Shown here one piece after another: positions 1 through 10,485 of a DNA stretch of 46,550 bases (position 1 is the first letter of the stretch; every line of letters begins with the position of its first letter). Location: assembly GCA_017516315.1 (NCBI GenBank), contig JAFXDE010000017.1, positions 1 to 46,550 on the forward strand. Reading direction: 5' to 3'. Under the pieces are notes generated by a model, which saw nothing but the letters and a program-made list of their open reading frames with translations, was not told the origin of the DNA and did no database searches. A program made the translations under genes and the position numbers. This DNA is from Clostridia bacterium (GTDB lineage: Bacteria > Bacillota > Clostridia > Oscillospirales > Acutalibacteraceae).

Positions 1-830
1 AAGCAAAAGCACCTACTTGTACAGAGGCAGGCTACGAAGCATACGAATACTGCTCAGTTTGTGATTACACAACCTATAAAGAAATAGCCGCAACAGGTCA
101 CAGCTACACATCTGCAGAAACCAAAGCACCTACCTGTACAGAAAAGGGCGAAATGACTTACACCTGCACTTGCGGTCACTCATATACAGAAGAAATCGCG
201 GCAAAGGGTCACACTCTTACTCAGGTAGAAGCAAAAGCACCTACTTGTACAGAGGCAGGCTACGAAGCATACGAATACTGCTCAGTTTGTGATTACACAA
301 CCTACAAAGAAATAGCCGCAAAAGGTCACAGCTATACATCCGCAGAAACCAAAGCACCTACCTGTACAGAAAAGGGTGAAATGACTTACACCTGCGCTTG
401 CGGTCACTCATATACAGAAGAAATCGCGGCAAAGGGTCATACTCTTACTCAGGTAGAAGCAAAAGCACCTACTTGTACAGAGGCAGGCTACGAAGCATAC
501 GAATACTGCTCAGCTTGTGATTACACAACCTATAAAGAAGTAGCCGCAACAGGTCACAGCTACACATCCGAAGAAACCAAAGCACCTACCTGTACAGAAA
601 AGGGCGAAAAGACCTTTACCTGTACTTGCGGTGATACATACACAGAAGAAATCGCGGCAAAGGGTCATACTCTTACTCAGGTAGAAGCAAAGGCTCCTAC
701 TTGTACAGAGGCAGGCTACGAAGCATACGAATACTGTTCAGTTTGTGATTACACAACCTACAAAGAAGTAGCCGCAAAAGGTCACAGCTATACATCCGCA
801 GAAACCAAGGCACCTACCTGTACAGAAAAG
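1..830 (+). repeat. 228-bp tandem repeat inside the Cys-repeat gene
   Basis: The marker GCAAAGGGTC recurs at 201, 429 and 657, giving an exact 228-bp (76-codon) period. A partial copy runs in from the left edge. Copies differ by a few, often silent, bases up to about 830, where the last one diverges. The period is a multiple of three, so copy gain or loss keeps the frame. Confidence 0.9.
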
Positions 831-2615
831 GGTATCAGAACCTTTACCTGTCAGAATGATGCAAATCATACATACGTTGAGGATATTGCTCCTCTCGGTC
901 ATATTGATGCAAATAATAACGGCTATTGCGACAGATGCAATACTCTAATCTGTGATCATAAGGATCAGGGTACACACATAACAGATACAAAGAATGAAAC
1001 CTGTACAGAAGACGGTTACACCGGTGATATACGTTGTGACAAGTGTAACGAAATAACTGTAATGGGTAAAGTAATCCCTGCGAAGAATCACGCTTGGACA
1101 GTAACCTACAGCTTTGCAGAAGACGGCAAGTCCTGTACAGCTACAAGAGTATGCGCTAACGATGCAGCTCATAATGTAACAGTAAATGCAACAATCACAT
1201 CAGCAGTGAAGATTTCTGCAACCTGTGAAGGTAAGGGTACAACAACCTATACTGCAACATTTGATGTTGATTGGGCAGAAACCAAGACCAAGGATGTCGA
1301 GGATATCCCTGCAACGGGTAACCATAGCTATACAGTATATGTTAAAACCGTAGCTCCCGGTTGTACTGAGCAGGGCTATGACGAATATAAGTGTGCAACC
1401 TGTACATTAACGGAAAAGCAAAACTACACACCGGCGGCACATAAGGAGGAAAAAATCCCGGCAGTAGAACCCACCTGTACAGATACAGGTCTTACAGAGG
1501 GTAAGCGCTGTTCGGTATGTAAAGAAATTCTCCTTGCACAGACAGTAGTAGCCGCTAAGGGTCACAGCGAAGAGACAATAGCAGGTAAAGCTGCAAGCTG
1601 TACAGAAGCAGGTCTTACAGAGGGTAAGAAATGCTCTGTCTGCGGTACGGTAACAGTAGAGCAGGAAATAATTTCTGCTAACGGTCATACCGAAGCTACA
1701 CGCGAGGAGCCTGTGAAGGATGCAACCTGCGGTGAGGACGGCTCTTATAATCTTGTTACATACTGCTCAGTATGTAAAGAGGTGCTTAAGACTGAACCTC
1801 AGACTATTCCTGCTACAGGCGAACACAGTTATACATCAGAGGTAACCTCAGCTCCTACCTGCCAGGCTACCGGTGTAAGAACATATATCTGTTCGAAATG
1901 TAATGACACCTATACTGAGGAAATTGAGGCTCTTGAGCATAATCTTGTTCAGGTTCCTGCCAAAGAGCCTACAAGCACAGAGGCCGGCTGGTATGCATAC
2001 GAATACTGTGTGAACTGTGACTACACTACAAAGGTTATCCGCCCTGCAGTCGAGGATGACGGTGAACACGAATTTGTATGGAGTCCTCAGGCAAGATTTG
2101 ACTTTAAGGATTCTACCTGCTCCGAGGAGGGCTACAAGCGTTATTACTGCTCCTGCAGTGACGGTTGTATTGCCGCTTACATAGATGAGGTTATTCCTAA
2201 AAAGGAACACAGCTATGAGTGCACGGTTATTGCTCCCACATGTGTAAACGGCGGTGAGACAATCTATACCTGTAAGTATTGCTCAAGCGGCTACAGTACG
2301 GATTATACGGATGCTCTCGGTCACGATTACGGCAAGACAGTAATAGCTCCTACCTGTGAAAACCGTGGCTATACAAAGTATGACTGTAAGAGATGCACCG
2401 AAACATTTATCGGTGATCTTGTCGATGCAAAGGGACATCTTGATTCTGACGGTAACGGACTCTGCGATGACTGTGCTGCGGATATGATAGGCTCATGCTC
2501 ATGCCTGTGCCACAGCACGAATTGGTTCTTAAAGATAATTTACAAAATCGTTTGCTTCATCTGGAAGCTTTTCAAAATCAGTCCCGTATGCGGATGCGGA
2601 GTCGTACATTATTGA
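1..2615 (+). CDS. Cys/Gly-His repeat surface protein, 5' partial
   Basis: The frame is open from base 3, so the gene begins before the window; about 870 residues are visible. They consist of 35-40 residue modules built as PTCTE-x-G, a CxxC or CxC pair, then a conserved Gly-His. Near the left edge two alternating module types form a 76-residue repeat; further on the modules diverge. The paired cysteines and the histidine could bind zinc or form disulfides; this is inference. The C-terminus changes character: CSCLCH, a hydrophobic/aromatic/basic helix of about 18 residues, then CGCGVVHY and stop. Similar repeat proteins are, from memory, common in gut Clostridia and thought to be extracellular, but the signal peptide is outside the window. 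No enzymatic motif is visible. A terminator follows directly. Function unknown. Confidence 0.8.
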   Translation, partial: AKAPTCTEAGYEAYEYCSVCDYTTYKEIAATGHSYTSAETKAPTCTEKGEMTYTCTCGHSYTEEIAAKGHTLTQVEAKAPTCTEAGYEAYEYCSVCDYTTYKEIAAKGHSYTSAETKAPTCTEKGEMTYTCACGHSYTEEIAAKGHTLTQVEAKAPTCTEAGYEAYEYCSACDYTTYKEVAATGHSYTSEETKAPTCTEKGEKTFTCTCGDTYTEEIAAKGHTLTQVEAKAPTCTEAGYEAYEYCSVCDYTTYKEVAAKGHSYTSAETKAPTCTEKGIRTFTCQNDANHTYVEDIAPLGHIDANNNGYCDRCNTLICDHKDQGTHITDTKNETCTEDGYTGDIRCDKCNEITVMGKVIPAKNHAWTVTYSFAEDGKSCTATRVCANDAAHNVTVNATITSAVKISATCEGKGTTTYTATFDVDWAETKTKDVEDIPATGNHSYTVYVKTVAPGCTEQGYDEYKCATCTLTEKQNYTPAAHKEEKIPAVEPTCTDTGLTEGKRCSVCKEILLAQTVVAAKGHSEETIAGKAASCTEAGLTEGKKCSVCGTVTVEQEIISANGHTEATREEPVKDATCGEDGSYNLVTYCSVCKEVLKTEPQTIPATGEHSYTSEVTSAPTCQATGVRTYICSKCNDTYTEEIEALEHNLVQVPAKEPTSTEAGWYAYEYCVNCDYTTKVIRPAVEDDGEHEFVWSPQARFDFKDSTCSEEGYKRYYCSCSDGCIAAYIDEVIPKKEHSYECTVIAPTCVNGGETIYTCKYCSSGYSTDYTDALGHDYGKTVIAPTCENRGYTKYDCKRCTETFIGDLVDAKGHLDSDGNGLCDDCAADMIGSCSCLCHSTNWFLKIIYKIVCFIWKLFKISPVCGCGVVHY

Positions 2616-2627
2616 TTATAATCTGAT

Positions 2628-2664
2628 AAAGGGCAACCGTTCATTGAGGACGGTTGCCCTTTTG
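2628..2664 (+). terminator. Rho-independent terminator after the repeat protein
   Basis: A perfect 10-bp stem, GGGCAACCGT (2631-2640) with ACGGTTGCCC (2650-2659), has a 9-base loop and is followed by TTTT. It separates the surface protein gene from the ATP synthase operon. Confidence 0.88.
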
Positions 2665-2728
2665 TAAAATTTTACAAAAAAAGAACGGAAAGATTAAATA
2701 AGTTTATGAGATAATAATTCAAAAAAAC

Positions 2729-2756
2729 TTGAAAAATATAACTGAAGTGCTATAAT
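2729..2756 (+). promoter_or_regulatory. Sigma-A-type promoter of the ATP synthase operon
   Basis: TTGAAA at 2729-2734, a 16-base spacer, and a perfect TATAAT at 2751-2756. It sits 20 bases before the first gene of the operon, atpI. Confidence 0.7.
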
Positions 2757-2775
2757 TGTCTAATGAGGTGATACT

Positions 2776-3102
2776 ATGGCTCATAATATTATCGGAGCAG
2801 TTATATGTGCTCTGGCAGGTTTTCTTATTGCTTATGTGAATTATATTCTGAGCAGGAAAATCCTTGAGACCCATCCTGAAAAGCTGGCTCTTTCCACTGT
2901 GGCAAGACAGGTAATACAGGTGGGATATCTTATAGCCGTTTATTTTATAGGCTCAGGACTTACCGTAAGCCTTACTTATCTTCTGGTAGGTGCGGTAATC
3001 GGAATGACGGTGCCGATGCTTTTCTTTACTAAAAAGCTTCTGGCGGTCAATGAAGGCCTCAGCCAAAAGACAAATAAAGGAGAGGAGGATGAAAATGGGT
3101 GA
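2776..3102 (+). CDS. atpI: AtpI-like ATP synthase assembly protein
   Basis: A 108-residue membrane protein with three to four hydrophobic segments (roughly 5-25, 45-62, 64-90) and an acidic, polar C-terminus. Sequence motifs are weak; the call rests on size, topology and its place directly before atpB. AtpI proteins are thought to help c-ring assembly or magnesium supply. The start is the ATG with GAGGTGAT just upstream. The stop codon overlaps the start of atpB, indicating translational coupling. Confidence 0.65.
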   Translation: MAHNIIGAVICALAGFLIAYVNYILSRKILETHPEKLALSTVARQVIQVGYLIAVYFIGSGLTVSLTYLLVGAVIGMTVPMLFFTKKLLAVNEGLSQKTNKGEEDENG

Positions 3103-3766
3103 AAAATCCGAGGTAATTATCAGACTTTTCGGTATTCTCGATGTTACGGGTGAAGTCGTTACCATGTGGATAATTCTCGGTGTGCTTACTGTAGTTTCTC
3201 TCATAGTGAAGCTTAAGCTTAAGGAGCGACCGGGTAAATTTCAGAATGTTATCGAAACAGGCGTCGAATATCTCGATAATTTCTTTACGGATATTCTCGG
3301 TAAAAAGAAGGCGAGAAAATATTTTACCTTCCTTGCATCGCTGTTTATTTTTATTATTTTCTCGAACTATTCGGGTCTGATTCCCGGTGTAGGTCTTACG
3401 GATTATGTCAAGGCGCCTACCGCATCTTTGTCTGTTACGGCGGGTCTCGGTATACTGACCTTCCTTTTCCTGCAGATTTCAGGTCTTCGCCATAATGTGA
3501 AGCATTATTTCAAACGCTTTGTAATGCCTATGTTTTTTATGCTTCCGCTTCTTGTTCTGGACGAATTTATTAAGCCGGCATCCCTGGCACTTCGTCTTTA
3601 CGGTAACATATTCGGCGAGGAAATGGTAACAGAGGAGCTTTATCACATCTTTCCTATAGGAGCACCCGTTATTATGATGGCGCTGTCCCTTTTATTCTGT
3701 GCGCTGCAGGCTATGGTTTTCACTATGCTTGTATCGATATATTTAGAAGAAGTAACAGAAGACTGA
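3095..3766 (+). CDS. atpB: ATP synthase F0 subunit a
   Basis: A 223-residue integral membrane subunit that forms the ion half-channels next to the c-ring. The segment LALRLYGNIFGEEMV near residue 170 carries the essential arginine of subunit a in its usual LRLxGN context. Five hydrophobic segments are visible. ATG 3095 is preferred because AGAGGAGG (3081-3088) lies six bases upstream; ATG 3089 is in frame but too close, and the longer open frame from 3050 has no ribosome site. The start overlaps the end of atpI. Confidence 0.93.
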   Translation: MGEKSEVIIRLFGILDVTGEVVTMWIILGVLTVVSLIVKLKLKERPGKFQNVIETGVEYLDNFFTDILGKKKARKYFTFLASLFIFIIFSNYSGLIPGVGLTDYVKAPTASLSVTAGLGILTFLFLQISGLRHNVKHYFKRFVMPMFFMLPLLVLDEFIKPASLALRLYGNIFGEEMVTEELYHIFPIGAPVIMMALSLLFCALQAMVFTMLVSIYLEEVTED

Positions 3767-3805
3767 TAACAAAAAGACTATTTTATATCAAAGGAGTAAT
3801 TTAAA

Positions 3806-4036
3806 ATGACAAATTCAGCAATTATCGCAATCGCAGCAGCAATCGCAATCGCAATCAGTACACTCGGTCCCGCAATCGGTCAGGGTATGACAGCTAAGGC
3901 AGCTATGGAAAGCATCGCCCGTCAGCCTGATGCGGCAAAGGATATCCGTTCCACACTTATCATTTCTCTTGCTCTTATGGAGGCTCTTACTATTTACGGC
4001 CTTCTTATCGCTTTTATGCTTGTTAATAAAATCTGA
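3806..4036 (+). CDS. atpE: ATP synthase F0 subunit c
   Basis: A 76-residue hairpin of two membrane helices joined by the polar loop ARQPDAAKD, the rotor ring subunit. The ion-binding carboxylate is Glu59 in MEALTIYG. Helix 1 carries GPAIGQG, whose Pro and Gln resemble Na+-binding c subunits, but the residues after Glu59 are Ala-Leu rather than Ser-Thr, so the coupling ion is unclear and H+ is the safer guess. AAAGGAG precedes the ATG. A 39-base gap follows atpB. Confidence 0.95.
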   Translation: MTNSAIIAIAAAIAIAISTLGPAIGQGMTAKAAMESIARQPDAAKDIRSTLIISLALMEALTIYGLLIAFMLVNKI

Positions 4037-4047
4037 GGTATCAGCTT

Positions 4048-4473
4048 ATGAGTATACAGCCATCAGTTATCGTCTGGACTGTAATATGCTTTCTTTTGCT
4101 GATGATAATACTTAAAAATCTGCTTTTCACTCCCGTGCTTAAAGTTCTTGACAGCCGTAAGGAAAAGATTGATGCAGCAGATAAAAAGCTTCGTGACATT
4201 GAGAGCATAACTGCCGAAAACGAAAGACGCCTTGCCGCTGAAAAGGAGCGTGCCGAGGCTGAAAAAATCGCTCAGGCCAAGGAAAAGGTACAGCAGATAC
4301 AGTCCCGGGGAAAAAAAGAAATCGAAAATGCCCGCAGAAAATGCCTTTCTGATATAGAAGAATACAGAAAGGGTATGACGGGAGAATATGACAAGATAGT
4401 TTATTCCGTTGCTCCGAAAATGGAGACAGCGGCGGCTATCTTTGCTAAAAACATTATTTCCGACAGGATTTGA
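4048..4473 (+). CDS. atpF: ATP synthase F0 subunit b
   Basis: A 141-residue stator subunit: one N-terminal membrane helix (about 8-28), then a long charged Ala/Glu/Lys-rich coiled coil (about 35-120) that reaches up to F1. Length is slightly below the usual 155-170. It probably pairs with the second b-like helix encoded at the front of the next gene, as b and b' do in some bacteria. The stop at 4471-4473 is four bases before the next ATG. Confidence 0.92.
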   Translation: MSIQPSVIVWTVICFLLLMIILKNLLFTPVLKVLDSRKEKIDAADKKLRDIESITAENERRLAAEKERAEAEKIAQAKEKVQQIQSRGKKEIENARRKCLSDIEEYRKGMTGEYDKIVYSVAPKMETAAAIFAKNIISDRI

Positions 4474-4477
4474 TATT

Positions 4478-6688
4478 ATGGAATTCAAATATGTTATAAT
4501 AAACTTTATTATTCTGGTTGCCGTTCTCGTTATAGTAGGAAGAAAAACCGTAAAAAAGCTTTTCGGCGGCAGATATGAAAGAATAAATAAAGAGCTCGAC
4601 AGGGCAGAAAAAATAGAAAAAATGCCTATGCCTGCTTCAGAAACAGCTTCTGCTGAGGTATGTATTCCCGATTGCAGCGAAGAGGTAAATAAAGCAGAGG
4701 GCCTTGTTGCGGAAAAAATAGCATCTATTGAGGCCTTCGGTGAAAGAGAGAAAAGTGAAATTCACCGTGAAATGATTGAGGAAGCGAGAAAAGAGCTTTT
4801 TTCAGTAATGAAGGAGAATGTAATCAGTCTTTTCTCTTATGAAAAATATGAGAATGCCATAAGAGAGCTTGACAGACAGGTTATAGATGAAATTCTTAAA
4901 AGAATTACTCTCACTCCCGGTGATATGGCTTATCTTAAGCACAGCGATGTGCTTTATGTAACTCTTACATCGGCTTACCCCTTATCCGAGGATATAGTGG
5001 CAGATGTGGATAAGGCTACTTCTGAGATGCTTGAGGCCGTCGGAGGTAAAACCTCTTTGTGGGTACTCGAGGATAAGGAGCTTATCGGAGGCCTTCGTCT
5101 TCGTATAGGTGATACCGTTTATGACGGTACGGTAGCAGAGGAGCTTTATCAGTTCGGAAAGAACTTGAGCCGAGAGCCGATAATGCACGACGACACCGTA
5201 GGACATCTTATTCAGGAATTTACCGAAAAAGCAGAAAGCTTCAAGCCTCATATTCATCAGTATCAGCTCGGCAGAGTAATGACCGTTTCCGACGGTATCT
5301 GCTGGATGGACGGTCTTGCCGATATTATGTACGGTGAGGTCGTAGAGTTTGAATGCGGTGAAAGAGGTATGGTTCTCGACATTCAGCAGAACCGTATCGG
5401 CTGTGTTATCTTCGGTGAGTTTGAGCATATCGAAAGCGGAAGCCGTGTAAGGCGTGTGGGAAGAATCGCTTCTGTTCCCGTAGGCGAATGTCTTTTAGGC
5501 AGAGTAGTGGATGCCATGGGTAAGCCTATCGATGCTATGGGCTATCTTCCTTATAAGGAGACCAGACCTATCGAATATAAGGCTCCCGGCATATTAGATC
5601 GTGCTCCCGTTAATTCACCTCTCCACACAGGTATAAAGGCTATTGATGCTCTCGTTCCGATCGGTAAGGGTCAGAGAGAGCTTATCATCGGTGACAGACA
5701 GACGGGTAAAACCGCTATTGCCATCGACACTATCATAAATCAGAAGGGCAAGGATACAGTATGTATCTATGTTGCTATCGGACAGAAGGATACCCTTGTA
5801 GCAGAAATAAAGGAAAAGCTCGAAGCCGGCGGTGCTATGGAATATACTACTATCATCGCAGTGCCTGCCTCTGCTTCTGCGGCACTTCAGTATATAGCAC
5901 CCTTCTCAGGCTCTGCTATGGCTGAATACTTTATGTATGCAGGTAAGGATGTGCTTATCGTTTACGATGATCTCTCAAAGCATGCCGTAGCTTACCGTGA
6001 GCTTTCTCTTCTTCTTCACAGACCCTCGGGCCGTGAGGCTTATCCCGGAGATATCTTCTATCTTCATTCCAGACTTCTCGAAAGAGCAGCGCACCTTTCC
6101 GATGAGCTCGGCGGAGGCTCTATCACGGCTCTTCCCATTATCGAAACTCTCGCAGGTGACATCTCTGCTTACATTCCTACCAATGTCATTTCCATTACTG
6201 ACGGTCAGATTTTCCTTGATGCAGAGCTTTTCAATGAGGGTCAGCGTCCTGCCGTCAATGTAGGTCTTTCCGTTTCACGAGTAGGCGGTGCGGCACAGAC
6301 TCCCTCTATGAAAAAGGTTTCATCCTCTCTTCGTACCCGTCTCGCTCAGTACAGAGAATTAGCTGAATTTATGCAGTTCGGCTCTGACATAGACGATGAG
6401 ACGAAAAAAACTCTTGCCTCGGGCAGACTTCTTACGGAAGCACTTCGTCAGCCGAGATATGCTCCTATCGAGGACAATATGCAGACTGCGCTTATCTTCG
6501 CCGTAAGCAACGGCTATGCCGACGGAATCTCTCCCGATGAAATGGAGAAATTCGAAAAAGAGCTTTACAGCTTCCTTAAAGATAAAAAGTCGGCTCTTGC
6601 TCTAAGACTTAAGGAAGCAAAGAAATTTGACGATGAGCTGAAAAATGAACTCATTGAAGCTCTGAATGAGTTCAATGCGAGGTCATAA
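4478..6688 (+). CDS. atpA: Fused ATP synthase b'-delta-alpha polypeptide
   Basis: One uninterrupted 736-residue frame. Residues 5-22 are a membrane helix; 25-145 are a charged, partly helical stalk like subunit b; about 157-232 match the C-terminal beta domain of delta (SAYPLS, then ELIGGLRLRIGDTVYDGTV); about 236-736 are a complete alpha subunit with the P-loop GDRQTGKT and the conserved VGLSVSRVGGAAQT segment. The N-terminal six-helix domain of delta is absent. Gene order F-H-A of normal operons is kept, as if neighbours had merged. I chose ATG 4478, four bases after atpF, and not the upstream open frame from 4409. An in-frame ATG at 5183 would give a stand-alone alpha of 501 residues, a typical alpha length, with only weak GAGAG upstream. 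Alpha is noncatalytic but binds nucleotide and contacts the stator. Identity of the alpha part is certain; the fusion could in principle be a sequencing artefact. Confidence 0.92.
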   Translation: MEFKYVIINFIILVAVLVIVGRKTVKKLFGGRYERINKELDRAEKIEKMPMPASETASAEVCIPDCSEEVNKAEGLVAEKIASIEAFGEREKSEIHREMIEEARKELFSVMKENVISLFSYEKYENAIRELDRQVIDEILKRITLTPGDMAYLKHSDVLYVTLTSAYPLSEDIVADVDKATSEMLEAVGGKTSLWVLEDKELIGGLRLRIGDTVYDGTVAEELYQFGKNLSREPIMHDDTVGHLIQEFTEKAESFKPHIHQYQLGRVMTVSDGICWMDGLADIMYGEVVEFECGERGMVLDIQQNRIGCVIFGEFEHIESGSRVRRVGRIASVPVGECLLGRVVDAMGKPIDAMGYLPYKETRPIEYKAPGILDRAPVNSPLHTGIKAIDALVPIGKGQRELIIGDRQTGKTAIAIDTIINQKGKDTVCIYVAIGQKDTLVAEIKEKLEAGGAMEYTTIIAVPASASAALQYIAPFSGSAMAEYFMYAGKDVLIVYDDLSKHAVAYRELSLLLHRPSGREAYPGDIFYLHSRLLERAAHLSDELGGGSITALPIIETLAGDISAYIPTNVISITDGQIFLDAELFNEGQRPAVNVGLSVSRVGGAAQTPSMKKVSSSLRTRLAQYRELAEFMQFGSDIDDETKKTLASGRLLTEALRQPRYAPIEDNMQTALIFAVSNGYADGISPDEMEKFEKELYSFLKDKKSALALRLKEAKKFDDELKNELIEALNEFNARS

Positions 6689-6690
6689 TT

Positions 6691-9192
<2,502 letters not shown>

Positions 9193-9199
9193 AAAATAT

Positions 9200-9240
9200 G
9201 CCGACAGGTTCAGATGAATCTGTCGGCTTTATTATGTCTT
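9200..9240 (+). terminator. Terminator of the ATP synthase operon
   Basis: GCCGACAG (9200-9207) pairs with CTGTCGGC (9220-9227), and the inner TTC/GAA also pairs. It is followed by TTTATTATG and a T-rich run, eight bases after the atpC stop. Confidence 0.88.
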
Positions 9241-9285
9241 TTTTTCTTTGGTGGTGAAGCTGCATCCATAGCGGAACCCGAGGTT

Positions 9286-10362
9286 TTACACCTTTAAGGC
9301 GTCAAGCATAGCCTTAAACTTTCTGCTATTTCTGAATTCATCCGACAAGGGGTATCTTTCAGTCAGAAGCTCCTTTATCTGAATTCGTGCAATATATGTG
9401 GTTCCCAGTGTCTGTTTGTCAAATTTCTTTCCCCTAAACATTACCGAGTCCATAACTGTTATTCTGTCCATGCTGTCGAATTTTATCGCTGTCTCGCACA
9501 TTTTTCGAAAGTATTCGAGAGCTTTTTCGTTGTTTCCCGCTTTATAATAAAGCATACCCACATGGCCGTAATTATAAAGCATAAACCTCCACATTCTTCC
9601 GTAGTTTCCGTCCTCGTAAATAAAACTGAAAAAATTAATTGCTTTTTCTAAAAGTGCGATTCTGTATTCCGAAGGATATCTTTCGTCATATAAATAACGG
9701 GTTATAGTGTTGTCCAGTAAAAATATCTCTTCTTCTATTGCCTCCTGTATCAATTCTTCTCTTTCGGGATGATTTTCGGGATAACAGTTAAAATACATCT
9801 CTCTGCCGTCTCTCATCCTCGGCATTTCTTTTATGATTTTTTCGCAATCTGAGAAGGTAACATCACTGTTTTCATCCCTTGCCAAAAGCTCAAGATAATG
9901 AATATAAAATCTTTTTGCGCAAATGCGAATGGAATCTTTGGTGCAGTTGTTTTGAATATTCTGATATAATGCTTCTATCTTTTTCGTGTTTTTGGTTGCA
10001 TCATCAAAGTTTATCAGATAACCCATATACCTTAACTGCACACGGAAATCATTCGGATATTTATCTTTTAGATGATATATAGATTCTTTTATAAGCCTGT
10101 TGTCCGTAAAATTATCATGCTCCTCCAAAAGTCTTTTTATTTCTTTTTCATCTTCGGCTTTATTAACTCCGAGTAATTCTTCAATACTGATTTTAAAAAA
10201 GCTGGCGATTTCGGGTAGCATAGTTATATCGGGGTAGCTTTCGCCTCTTTCCCAGTTGCTTACGGTCTGAAAGGTAACGCCTAAAAATTCTGCTAAAGCT
10301 TCCTGTGTAAGGCTGTTTTCTCTGCGGAGTCTTTTTATACTTTCGCTTAAATAAATAGTCAT
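9286..10362 (-). CDS. XRE-family regulator with long helical C-terminal domain
   Basis: 358 residues. The N-terminal helix-turn-helix (about 5-62) shows LTQEALAEFLGVTFQTVSNWERG, spelled here in part as LTQEALAEFLGV and VSNWERGESYPD, the standard Cro/CI pattern. The remaining 290 residues are helical, rich in Glu, Lys, Tyr and Leu, and look like a TPR-type repeat or ligand-sensing region; there is no enzyme motif. It converges on the ATP synthase operon and has its own likely promoter. Such proteins are often peptide-responsive or stress regulators; the target here is unknown. Confidence 0.82.
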   Translation of the reverse strand: MTIYLSESIKRLRRENSLTQEALAEFLGVTFQTVSNWERGESYPDITMLPEIASFFKISIEELLGVNKAEDEKEIKRLLEEHDNFTDNRLIKESIYHLKDKYPNDFRVQLRYMGYLINFDDATKNTKKIEALYQNIQNNCTKDSIRICAKRFYIHYLELLARDENSDVTFSDCEKIIKEMPRMRDGREMYFNCYPENHPEREELIQEAIEEEIFLLDNTITRYLYDERYPSEYRIALLEKAINFFSFIYEDGNYGRMWRFMLYNYGHVGMLYYKAGNNEKALEYFRKMCETAIKFDSMDRITVMDSVMFRGKKFDKQTLGTTYIARIQIKELLTERYPLSDEFRNSRKFKAMLDALKV

Positions 10363-10389
10363 TGATTATCACCTCTGATTGATTTCTTT

Positions 10390-10432
10390 GACCGGTCACC
10401 TATATCATAAACCAAAATTATCTGAAAAACAA
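10390..10432 (-). promoter_or_regulatory. Promoter and palindrome upstream of the XRE gene
   Basis: On the minus strand TTGTTT (plus 10427-10432), a 17-base spacer and TATGAT (plus 10404-10409) form a promoter. Just downstream lies the perfect palindrome GACCGGTC (10390-10397), near the expected transcription start, which could be an autoregulatory site. Confidence 0.5.
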
Positions 10433-10434
10433 TA

Positions 10435-10467
10435 AAGCATCCCTTGAATAAAGCTCAAAGGATGCTT
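10435..10467 (-). terminator. Terminator of the dihydrouridine synthase gene
   Basis: AAGCATCC (10435-10442) pairs with GGATGCTT (10460-10467), with an inner TTGA/TCAA pairing. On the minus strand it is followed by TTATTGTTTTTC. It lies 19 bases past the dus stop. Confidence 0.75.
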
Positions 10468-10485
10468 GAAAAATTCAAACTGCTT

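Noticed and set aside
200-830. Regularly spaced repeats resembling a CRISPR array
   Set aside because: The 228-bp period is far too long, there are no unique spacers, and the repeats are in frame within a long coding sequence.
1848-2210. Minus-strand open frame with membrane-like composition inside the repeat gene
   Set aside because: The complement of Cys/Thr/Glu codons naturally gives hydrophobic residues; it overlaps a clear gene and lacks a start context.
4409-4477. Upstream extension of the b'-delta-alpha frame into atpF
   Set aside because: There is no ribosome site, the extension overlaps a well-supported gene, and ATG 4478 starts directly with a membrane helix.
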